Origin: an uncultured Prevotella sp.
Lineage (GTDB): Bacteria > Bacteroidota > Bacteroidia > Bacteroidales > Bacteroidaceae
Assembly: GCA_946624005.1 (NCBI GenBank)
Contig: CAMORS010000006.1
Span: 1-64,000, forward strand
Reading direction: 5' to 3'
Length of the DNA stretch: 64,000 bases
Numbering within the stretch: position 1 is the stretch's first letter; every line of letters starts with the position of its first letter. The notes under the pieces are model-generated. The model was given only the letters and a program-made list of their open reading frames with translations. It had not been told where the DNA came from and ran no database searches. Below, in pieces: positions 19,013 to 27,198 of this stretch. A program made the translations under genes and the position numbers.

Positions 19013-21085
19013 ATGTACAGATTCTTACCTTTATTATTTGTAGCTTTCGTTTCGACAACCGCTATGGCACAGGTGCACCGCATGGAGCACCGCGACTCGT
19101 CGATGACGGAACGTGTGTACAACCTGAACCCCGTGGTCGTGACAGGTTCGGGACACCACCAGCGACTGAAATCGACAACAACGCCCGTCAGCGTCCTTTC
19201 TGCCGTAGAGATGAAGGAACAGGGCATCACCACCCTCGACGGAGCCCTGACGCGCATGATGCCGCAGCTGTCGATGGCACCATCGTCGATGGGATCGTTT
19301 CTCCGACTCAACGGACTCTCGGGAAAGTATATCCTCATCCTCATCAACGGACAGAAGCTCACGGGCGACATCTCCAACAACCTCGACCTCAACCGCATCA
19401 ATATGAGCCGCGTGAAGCGCATCGAGGTACTCGACGGTGCAGCATCGTCGCTCTATGGCTCGGATGCCATCGCAGGCGTTATCAACATCATTACGGACCA
19501 ACCCACCAGCCAGCTCGTCAGCCTGACCAGCAACACCCGCCTGTCGGGCGAGGGACAGATCACCGAGTCGGTCAACCTCGACATCTTCACCAACGGCTTC
19601 GGATCGTACACCACCTACACGCGCGACCAGGCCGACAGCTACCAGACCACCGACCGCGAATACTTGAAAGGCTCCGACACTGAGACACAGCCCACCATCG
19701 CACCGCTCTTCACGGGCTACCGTTCGGATATCCTGTCGCAGAAGTTCACCTATTCACCCTTCAGCCAGCTCGCGCTCAATGCCGGCATCGACTATTCGTA
19801 TAAGATAACCGACCGCCCCAACACGCAACCCGACATCACGGGCGGCACCGACTATGAGATGCGCTATAAAGGACTGCGCTGGAACGTCGGCGGCATCTAT
19901 AAGTTCACCGACCGCAACTCGCTGCAGGCTTCGTTCACCACCGACCGCTTCCGCTACGGCAAGGAGTACGACGTGGAGACGAAGACCTACCAGATAGGCG
20001 ACTATGTCCAGTCGAAGAAGCAACGCGCCCACGAGGCTGATGTCAAAGCCATTCTCGGACTGATGAAGGGGGCGACGACCATCGTCGGCATGAACTGGAG
20101 GCAGGACTTCCTGCGTGCCACTTCGGGCAACATCGACGAGGATGCCCAGACCTACGCTGCCTACGCCCAGCACGACGCCAAATGGAACGTCGGCAACGGC
20201 TTCGTCGCTGCCACCCTCGGACTGCGCTACACCTGGCACGAAACCTTCGGCAACCACTTCACACCCAAGCTGACGCTGATGTATGCTCCGGGCAACTTCC
20301 GTCTGCGCGCCACCTATTCGGCAGGATTTCGTGCTCCGGGACTCGACGAGCTCTACTATCATTATTTCTCGGTCAACCGCGGTAAGGCGCAGATTATCTT
20401 CGGCAACCGCGACCTCAAGCCCGAGAAGAGCCACTACTTCGCGCTGAACGCTGAATATCGCTCCGACTTCTTCTCCATCGGACTGACAGGCTTCGTCAAC
20501 CGTGTCAACGACATGGTGGTGCGACAGGACATCGACGTCGACGCTGCCAAGCTGGCCATGCTGCAGACCGAGTTCCCCGAGATGACGGCCGACCAAGCCG
20601 CCAAGCTGGAGCGCTACTCGCTCTATCAGAACAGCGACCGCGGACTGGTGGAGGGTCTGCAGCTGAACCTCTCGGCCAACCTCTTCCAGGGCTTCAACCT
20701 CTCTGCACACTATGCCTGCACCTACGCTCGCAGCAAGAGTGGCGAGCAGTGGACGGTGCTCGAGCGCAGCATCCGCAACGCCGCCACCATCGCTGCCAAC
20801 TACCACCATTCGTGGCGTGGCTATGGCCTGAATGTCAACCTCAACGGCCGTCTGCAGTCGAAGACCTACTATACCGCCTACGAGGACGCTCCGGGCTACG
20901 GTATCTGGAACCTGCTCACCACCCACACCTTCGAGATGGTGCGCTGGGCGCTCATCGAACCCAGCATCGGCGTGGAGAACATCTTCGACCGTGTTGACTC
21001 GCGCATCGACTCGTCGAAGCGTAAGTACGCCCTCTACTCACCGGGTCGCATGCTCGTGGTAGGCCTGAAGGTGAAGTTTGGATAG
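19013..21085 (+). CDS. TonB-dependent receptor
   Basis: MYRFLPLLFVAFVSTTAMAQ; LNPVVVTGSGHHQRLKSTTTPVSVLS; GAASSLYGSDAIAGVINIITDQ. Start moved from 18791. Confidence 0.9.
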   Translation: MYRFLPLLFVAFVSTTAMAQVHRMEHRDSSMTERVYNLNPVVVTGSGHHQRLKSTTTPVSVLSAVEMKEQGITTLDGALTRMMPQLSMAPSSMGSFLRLNGLSGKYILILINGQKLTGDISNNLDLNRINMSRVKRIEVLDGAASSLYGSDAIAGVINIITDQPTSQLVSLTSNTRLSGEGQITESVNLDIFTNGFGSYTTYTRDQADSYQTTDREYLKGSDTETQPTIAPLFTGYRSDILSQKFTYSPFSQLALNAGIDYSYKITDRPNTQPDITGGTDYEMRYKGLRWNVGGIYKFTDRNSLQASFTTDRFRYGKEYDVETKTYQIGDYVQSKKQRAHEADVKAILGLMKGATTIVGMNWRQDFLRATSGNIDEDAQTYAAYAQHDAKWNVGNGFVAATLGLRYTWHETFGNHFTPKLTLMYAPGNFRLRATYSAGFRAPGLDELYYHYFSVNRGKAQIIFGNRDLKPEKSHYFALNAEYRSDFFSIGLTGFVNRVNDMVVRQDIDVDAAKLAMLQTEFPEMTADQAAKLERYSLYQNSDRGLVEGLQLNLSANLFQGFNLSAHYACTYARSKSGEQWTVLERSIRNAATIAANYHHSWRGYGLNVNLNGRLQSKTYYTAYEDAPGYGIWNLLTTHTFEMVRWALIEPSIGVENIFDRVDSRIDSSKRKYALYSPGRMLVVGLKVKFG

Positions 21086-21086
21086 A

Positions 21087-21130
21087 GTTATCTCGTACCC
21101 TCGCACCCCCGCACCCTCGCACCCCCGAAA
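21087..21130. repeat. Octamer half-element, intergenic
   Basis: TTATCTCGTACCCTCGCACCCCCGCACCCTCGCACCCCCG. Confidence 0.85.
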
Positions 21131-21144
21131 AAAAATAATAGTAT

Positions 21145-22521
21145 ATGATAAAAGGACACGGCGACGACGCCTATCAATTTGAGGATATTCGAATCAATTT
21201 CAGTTCGAACATCTATAGCCATGCGGATATGTCGGCACTGAAGGAGCACCTCTGCCGGCATATCCACGTTATCGACTCTTACCCTGAGCCTGAACCGTTT
21301 TCATTGGAGCGCCTCATCGCCGAACAGCACGGCATCCCAGCCGACTGCGTCTTGGTGACCAACGGTGCCACGGAGGCCATCTATCTCGTGGCGCAGATGG
21401 TGGCCCCACAGATTGGGAGCTTTATTCTCGACGGTCCCTCTTTCAGCGAATATGCCGACGCTTGTCGGCTCTACGGCTTATCTTCGAGGAGCGAGAATCT
21501 TTCGAGGAGTGAGGATTATTCGAGGTACGAGGTACGAGGTACGTTGGGCGAGAACCAAAGGTCGGCGCCTACGGGGAAAGCCAATAGTATTGAAGGGCCT
21601 GACAGTAATCTCGTACCTCGTACCTCGCACCTCGCACCTCGAGATAACAGTAATCTCGTACCCTCGCACCCTCGCACCCCCGCACCCTCGATTCATAGTC
21701 CTCGAGCAGACACCATCCTCTGGCTCTGCAACCCCAACAACCCAACGGGGCGGGTCTACACGCAGACGGAGATAGACCGCTTCTTGGAAGAATATCCTCT
21801 GGTCGTCGTCGACCAGTCGTATGAGCACCACACGCTGGAGTGCATCATGACACCCGCTGAAGGCATTCGCCACGACAACCTCGTGCAGATTCATTCGCTC
21901 ACCAAGACCTACGCCATACCCGGATTGCGCATCGGCTTCGTCACGGCACAGCCACAGCTCATCGACAGCCTTCGGCGCTTCGTTCGCCCCTGGTCGGTCA
22001 ACGCCCTGGCTATCGAGGCCGCCCGCTGGCTGCTCACCCACGACATGAAGGCCATCGCCGACCTGCCCGCCTATCTCCGCGAGGCACAGCGGCTGCGCCA
22101 AAACCTCAACGCTATCCCCGGCATCAAGGTGTTCCCCACCAAAACAAACTTTATGCTGGTAAGAATTGAGCCGCTCACATCCTCGAGGAGCGAGGATTTT
22201 TCGAGGTACGAGGAAAGGCTACGGGTAGGCGACCAACGGTCGGGAATACGAGGTACGTTGGGCGAGAATAGTATTGAAGGGCCTGACAGTAATCTCGTAC
22301 CTCGCACCTCGCACCTCGCACCTCGAGAAGAAACGCCCCGAAAAGAAGAAAGAAGCGCTTCTGCCCTCAAAGCCTACCTCGCCCACCACTACGGCATCCT
22401 CATCCGCGATGCCTCCAACTTCAACGACCTCGACGAGCGCTATTTCCGCATCGCTGCTCAGCTGCCCGAAGAGAACGACCTCTTGGTGAAGGCCATCAGC
22501 TGCTATCTCAACGAAACGTGA
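21145..22521 (+). CDS. cobC: CobC/CobD-type PLP enzyme (threonine-phosphate decarboxylase-like) with two in-frame insertions
   Basis: MIKGHGDDAYQF...INFSSNIYS, LVTNGATEAIYL, LCNPNNPTGRVY, SLTKTYAIPGLRIGF, ILIRDASNF. Confidence 0.9.
   Translation: MIKGHGDDAYQFEDIRINFSSNIYSHADMSALKEHLCRHIHVIDSYPEPEPFSLERLIAEQHGIPADCVLVTNGATEAIYLVAQMVAPQIGSFILDGPSFSEYADACRLYGLSSRSENLSRSEDYSRYEVRGTLGENQRSAPTGKANSIEGPDSNLVPRTSHLAPRDNSNLVPSHPRTPAPSIHSPRADTILWLCNPNNPTGRVYTQTEIDRFLEEYPLVVVDQSYEHHTLECIMTPAEGIRHDNLVQIHSLTKTYAIPGLRIGFVTAQPQLIDSLRRFVRPWSVNALAIEAARWLLTHDMKAIADLPAYLREAQRLRQNLNAIPGIKVFPTKTNFMLVRIEPLTSSRSEDFSRYEERLRVGDQRSGIRGTLGENSIEGPDSNLVPRTSHLAPREETPRKEERSASALKAYLAHHYGILIRDASNFNDLDERYFRIAAQLPEENDLLVKAISCYLNET
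21481..21706 (+). repeat. Heptamer/octamer compound element 1 in cobC
   Basis: CGAGGTACGAGGTACGAGGTACG, core GAGAACCAAAGGTCGGCGCCTACGGGGAAAGCCAATAGT (as in dxs, opposite orientation), then two right arms. Confidence 0.92.
22180..22345 (+). repeat. Heptamer compound element 2 in cobC
   Basis: TCCTCGAGGAGCGAGGATTTTTCGAGGTACGAGGAAAGGCTACGGGTAGGCGACCAACGGTCGGGAAT...AGTAATCTCGTACCTCGCACCTCGCACCTCGCACCTCGAG. Confidence 0.92.
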
Positions 22522-22710
22522 ACTAACTCTGTATCCGCCGGAGATGGTCTGCGAGACTGCCAAAGACTATCTCTGTGCCCCACGTTCGGGCGAATTTGTA
22601 ATTCGGCTGAACAAGGGAATACGGGTACTGCACCAAGGAAACAACTTGCAGCAGATTCGCCAATTCCTTTGAATTCTTTTCTTCCCAAACAGATTCAATT
22701 CACTAATTCT

Positions 22711-23301
22711 CTAATTCGTGCTATGAAAGAGAGCAGATAACTGAACAGATGAGCAGACGGAGAAGACGTATCCTCGGCGCTCGTTCACTGTCGTGAGGAT
22801 GCCCGTCACGCCTGTCAGCACGTCTTTCAGGTTGTTGACGATACCGCTGCCTTTGCATTTCACCACGGCCTCCTTCATCGTCCACAGACGGGTGAAGGCC
22901 ACTTCGGGGCGCTCTGCGGCGTTGATTGCCAGCATCTCCTCTTCGTTCATGGTGTAGCGAGCCAGCGAGTCGTTGTATTCGCGGATGCTCTCGATGTCTA
23001 CGCCGATGGGAGCGTCGCTCAGAGCGCAGACCACTCCGGCGCGGCAGTGGCTCATGTTGAAGTGGATGTCGTCATGTCCCACGATGTGCGGCTTGCCGTG
23101 CTCGTTGTAGGCGAAGATGGGGGGCTCTGTGATGTTGTACTCCTGTCGCAGGCCCTGTCGCAGCAGTAGATAGGCCATGGCGCATGTCTTGCGTCCCAGC
23201 TCGTGCTTGAACTTCAGCAGCTGCTCGCGCCGCTGCTCCGAGAGCAGCGGCATGGCTGCCTCAAGGTTGAAGTCGGCTATGTTGTCGTCGAGATAGATCA
23301 T
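22711..23301 (-). CDS. 4'-phosphopantetheinyl transferase superfamily protein
   Basis: HFNMSHCRAGVVCALSDAPIGVDIESIREY ... FTRLWTMKEAVVKCKGSGI. Confidence 0.9.
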   Translation of the reverse strand: MIYLDDNIADFNLEAAMPLLSEQRREQLLKFKHELGRKTCAMAYLLLRQGLRQEYNITEPPIFAYNEHGKPHIVGHDDIHFNMSHCRAGVVCALSDAPIGVDIESIREYNDSLARYTMNEEEMLAINAAERPEVAFTRLWTMKEAVVKCKGSGIVNNLKDVLTGVTGILTTVNERRGYVFSVCSSVQLSALFHSTN

Positions 23302-23394
23302 GGTTCGTTTTTCGGGGTGCGATAATCGGGGGTTGCTGAATCAGTAGTGGCTGCTGCTCACTGTCCTTTTTGCTTTTGTTTGGGTACAAAGGTA

Positions 23395-23440
23395 ATAAAT
23401 AATTGACAATTGACAATGGATAATGGATAATTATTTCAAT
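23395..23440. repeat. Heptamer array AATTGAC/AATGGAT
   Basis: ATAATTGACAATTGACAATGGATAATGGATAATTATT. Confidence 0.7.
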
Positions 23441-23533
23441 AATTAACTCTTTTCGGGGGAGGAGTCACAAGCGGCAGGTTATCGTAGGGGGCGGAACAGC
23501 GTTTCAGCCCGAAAACAGCGCATACGTGGCAGT

Positions 23534-23925
23534 GTAGGAGGCGACGCTTCCCAGCGTCGCAACAGGGCATAAGCAGTGCAGACGTGGCAGGTGTCACGCT
23601 AGGAAGCGTGACCTCCTACATTAGCGCTTCAGGTGGCAGTGTAGGAGGCGACGCTTCCCAGCGTCGCAACAGCGCATAAGTGGCAAAAACGTGGCAGGTG
23701 TCACGCTGGGAAGCGTGACCTCCTACATTAGCGCTTCAGGTGGCAGCGTAGGAAGCGTGACCTCCTACATTAGCGCATAGGTGGCAGTGTAGGAGGCGAC
23801 GCTTCCCAGCGTCGCAACAGGGCATAAGTGGCAAAAACGTGGCAGGTGTCACGCTAGGAAGCGTGACCTCCTACATTAGCGCAAAGATGGCAGCGTAGGA
23901 AGCGTGACCTCCTACTGGGTCCGGG
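23534..23925. repeat. REP-like cluster: alternating, oppositely oriented GTAGGAGG-palindrome units
   Basis: GTAGGAGGCGACGCTTCCCAGCGTCGCAACAG (about 23534, 23641, 23788) alternates with reverse-strand GTAGGAGGTCACGCTTCCTAGCGTGACACC copies; truncated copies also present. Confidence 0.9.
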
Positions 23926-24048
23926 CGGAAATGCTTTTCCGCCCCTACAGGGGCCACAGAAAAATGAGAATGGCCTCCTGGAGGGAGGCCACTCACGAAT
24001 ACATATCATGACAAATTTAAAAGAATCTTATTTCTTCACGACCTTAAG

Positions 24049-24167
24049 CGAGGATACGGGGGGGCGAGATTACTTTCTTCGCCTTCCACTAGACTATTGG
24101 CTTTCCCCGTAGGCGCCGACCTTTGGTTCTCGCACCCACGTACCTTCGTACCCCCGCACCCTCGAAA
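24049..24167. repeat. Octamer element, intergenic full-core copy
   Basis: GACTATTGGCTTTCCCCGTAGGCGCCGACCTTTGGTTCTCG identical to the dxs core. Confidence 0.9.
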
Positions 24168-24174
24168 AGGACTA

Positions 24175-24300
24175 CTTAATCACGACCTTAAGCAGAGCTT
24201 GAGCTCGCTCACGTTCGGAAGAGCATGAGCAAGCTCTGCTCTTCGCTCACTTAATCACGACCTTAAGCAGAGCTTGAGCTCGCTCACTTAATCACAACTT
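24175..24300. repeat. Tandem duplications of the 3' end (VVIK* codons plus flank) of the downstream gene
   Basis: CTTAATCACGACCTTAAGCAGAGCTTGAGCTCGCTCA twice, followed by the real CTTAATCACAACTTTA gene end. Confidence 0.8.
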
Positions 24301-27118
24301 TACGGCCATCGCTGACAGCGATGCCACGATAGCTGTTGCCGACGCGTTGTCCGTTGAGGTTGTACACCGGGTGTTGGGTGTCAGGTGTTGGGTGTTGAGT
24401 GATGCCTGTTGCAGCACCGGCGTCGAAGGTTAGCGTGATGCTTCTGAGTGCTTCCGTCCCTTCGGCCATCATCTCACGATCTGCCTGGATAATGCGGTGG
24501 GTTATGGCATCGGCAGACGTCACGCCGCTGCCCAGGGTGACAATTCCATCGCTGTTGAGGGTGAACAGCAGCTTGTTAGTCGCTGCGTTGTAATATGAGG
24601 AAGAACCATCGTCGGCCGATTCATAAGTCAAATCGCCAAACACAAGCAGGACTAAGCTCGCGGCTAAGGTCGTCCCGTCTTCTTCCAGCTTCATGCCGTT
24701 CCTCATCGTGCCTACCCATTGTTCGGTAGCCAGCACGGCAGGAATGTCGAAGCCCAGGTTGATGCTGTTGTACTTGACGAGGAAGGCCTCGGCATCCTCA
24801 GCGTCGTAGCTGTTCAAATAGTCGTAAACCGCATTAACCAACCAACTTCGGTCATCGCTGAAGTCGTAGCTGATGGCATCCTCGGCCGTCACGCCTTCGC
24901 ACAGGAAGTAGGCCATGTCGCCCTTGGCGTTGTAGGGTTCTAAGGTGAACAGATTCTTGCCACTCGTCTTGTTGAAGAAGGTCGTTGTTTTCGTCGTTTG
25001 GTCATACGTCGAATCGAGAATATCGGCGGTCCATAGCACATTGATGGCCGTAAACTGCTCGTTGCCGTAGGTGTCTACCTGCTTGATGCCGTCGCCCAAG
25101 GCGAAGCTGAAGACAGTCTCGTCGACCTTCTGTATCTTCACGTCGTAGGCCCAGTTGCCGTCCTTGTCGACGATGTTGCCGTCCTTGACATATCCGCCCG
25201 CTGGTTCGGTGATGGCGCAGCCCTCGAAGGTGATGCCTGCGGGGAAGCCGCTGATGGCCACCGAGCTGGAGTTGCTGTGAGCCTCGATTTCCGAATCCTT
25301 GATGTTGAGTTTCTGCTCGCCTGTCGTCGTAGCACCCAGGATGCAGGGCATCTGTGCCGACATCTCGAGTGTGGCATTGTCGATGGTGAGCGTCTTTCCT
25401 TCATCCACGAAGATGCCTACGCCGATTTTCGACTTCACCGCCAGCCGATGGTTGCCCGTGATGGTGGTGTTAGCATAGAGGTCGATGGCGTCCGACTTGC
25501 AGTCGAGCGTGGAGACGTCCACGGTCTTGATGGTGAGGTTGGGGATGTAGCTCTGAATGGCATTGGTGTCGAACGTATAGTCGCTCATGATCGACAGCGT
25601 GTTGGTATCGTGGTTGTAGCTTATACCGCCGCCGTCGCCCATGATGTCATTCATATTAAAGTCGCAGACCTTCGCATCGTCAACGAAGATGTCGTATTCC
25701 AGTCCGTGCGGGAGGTAGTATTCGCCTCTGGTCCATACACCTTTATGATAGAATGTAAAAGAGGGGACCCATCCCTTATCTCGAAGGGCCTGCAGGTTGT
25801 CTTCGGTGATGGTGTTGCCCTCCTCTTTGTAGTATTCCAGGTCCGTGTAGTATTCTTTTCCGATACTTGTGGTGAGGTCAATTCTGTGCGTCCTACCCGA
25901 GGTATTCTGCGGCAACTTGTTGATCAAGTTGGTCATGCGGCTGCCAGAGAGTTTGTTGTGTTCGATGGAAAAGCTCACGGAAGAGTCGTAGAACGCAGCG
26001 GGTGGCGTAAGCTGAATGAGTTGGTTATTGCCTGCCGACACGTCGACCAGGCACTTATTGTTGCTCAGGTTCAGGTAGCTCAGGTCGTGACCTTGACACC
26101 AGAGGCTCTGTAGCCAGGGGCACTCGTCTACCTCGAGGTAGGTCATCTTGCCGTTCTGGAGATGAATGTTTTCAATCAGGTTGTTGTGGAACGTGATGCC
26201 TTCCACCTCGAGGAGGTTGGCATCGATTTCCCTGAGGTCGTAGAGATACTGCAGTCCCGACAGGTCGGTCACTTTCCAGCCGTCAAGGCCAAGCCATCGT
26301 GAGTCGTTCGGTTGGTAGTTCTCGTCACGGTCCAGCACTTGGTTCCCATCTTTGTCCCATTCGCCGACAGCCCTGCGCAGCTCTGCGTCGGGGAAGTTGG
26401 CGGCATTGATGGCGATGCTCTTTCCGATGGTCACGGTGGTGCCGTTGCCTACGTTTGCATTGCCGTTGCGCAGACACCGGGTGGAGGTGTTATAGTATGC
26501 CCCTACCGGTTTGTTGATGGTCACGCCATTGAGGATGAGGTCCTTGAATCCGAAGATGTCGTGAGTGTTACTGTAAGAAGTTGCCATGAGCATCGTCTGG
26601 TCACCCTTGACGATGAGCCTTCCCGTGGTTTCGTTCGTCGTGGACACAGCACATCCGCTATTCGAACAGACGACGACACGCGCCCCACCGTCGATGGTGA
26701 AGTCGCCGGTGCTGGGCATGATATAGATGCCGGTGTTGTGGTTGTCATACGCGTCGCCCACCATCAGGATGCCATCGCCCACAATGGTCAGTCCGCCTTT
26801 GGATAACACCACTTCGGTGTTGTTGCTATGCAGTTCGTTGTAGCGGCCAAGCACCTGAATGGCGAGCCCCTGTATATGGTTCACTATGGCTTTGTCGCTA
26901 TAGCCTTTGATGACGACATTCTGAAGTGTCAGGGTGTTGTTAGAGCTGTTGTACGACACCTTACCACCCAGCCATGCCTTGGGATCGATGCCGGAGCCCG
27001 TGATATTGTCCTTGTTGGCGTCGGTCACTTGTACGCCGGCTATCCATAGATCATAGGTGGCGGCGCTGGCCCACGACACCGTCATGAGCATCAGCAATAG
27101 GGTTAAATATTTTTTCAT
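24284..27118 (-). CDS. Secreted protein with repeated YDLWIAGVQVTDANKDNI/GGxSYNxxxNTLTL domains, leucine-rich segment and GRKVVIK-type C-terminal tail
   Basis: Signal peptide MKKYLTLLLMLMTVSWASA; tail VYNLNGQRVGNSYRGIAVSDGRKVVIK. Start moved to MKKYL. Confidence 0.8.
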   Translation of the reverse strand: MKKYLTLLLMLMTVSWASAATYDLWIAGVQVTDANKDNITGSGIDPKAWLGGKVSYNSSNNTLTLQNVVIKGYSDKAIVNHIQGLAIQVLGRYNELHSNNTEVVLSKGGLTIVGDGILMVGDAYDNHNTGIYIMPSTGDFTIDGGARVVVCSNSGCAVSTTNETTGRLIVKGDQTMLMATSYSNTHDIFGFKDLILNGVTINKPVGAYYNTSTRCLRNGNANVGNGTTVTIGKSIAINAANFPDAELRRAVGEWDKDGNQVLDRDENYQPNDSRWLGLDGWKVTDLSGLQYLYDLREIDANLLEVEGITFHNNLIENIHLQNGKMTYLEVDECPWLQSLWCQGHDLSYLNLSNNKCLVDVSAGNNQLIQLTPPAAFYDSSVSFSIEHNKLSGSRMTNLINKLPQNTSGRTHRIDLTTSIGKEYYTDLEYYKEEGNTITEDNLQALRDKGWVPSFTFYHKGVWTRGEYYLPHGLEYDIFVDDAKVCDFNMNDIMGDGGGISYNHDTNTLSIMSDYTFDTNAIQSYIPNLTIKTVDVSTLDCKSDAIDLYANTTITGNHRLAVKSKIGVGIFVDEGKTLTIDNATLEMSAQMPCILGATTTGEQKLNIKDSEIEAHSNSSSVAISGFPAGITFEGCAITEPAGGYVKDGNIVDKDGNWAYDVKIQKVDETVFSFALGDGIKQVDTYGNEQFTAINVLWTADILDSTYDQTTKTTTFFNKTSGKNLFTLEPYNAKGDMAYFLCEGVTAEDAISYDFSDDRSWLVNAVYDYLNSYDAEDAEAFLVKYNSINLGFDIPAVLATEQWVGTMRNGMKLEEDGTTLAASLVLLVFGDLTYESADDGSSSYYNAATNKLLFTLNSDGIVTLGSGVTSADAITHRIIQADREMMAEGTEALRSITLTFDAGAATGITQHPTPDTQHPVYNLNGQRVGNSYRGIAVSDGRKVVIK

Positions 27119-27149
27119 ATCTTCCTGACTTTTCTGGTTTTTGAAAAAA

Positions 27150-27185
27150 AGAGTTGGCCTCCCCACGTCAGGAGATGACCAACTC
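27150..27185. terminator. Hairpin GAGTTGG...CCAACTC between two minus-strand secreted-protein genes
   Basis: GAGTTGGCCTCCCCACGTCAGGAGATGACCAACTC. Confidence 0.45.
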
Positions 27186-27198
27186 AGCTACCTTACTC

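Noticed and set aside
23534-23925. CRISPR array
   Set aside because: Units are palindromic, alternate in orientation, and the intervals are repeated rather than unique spacers; no cas genes.
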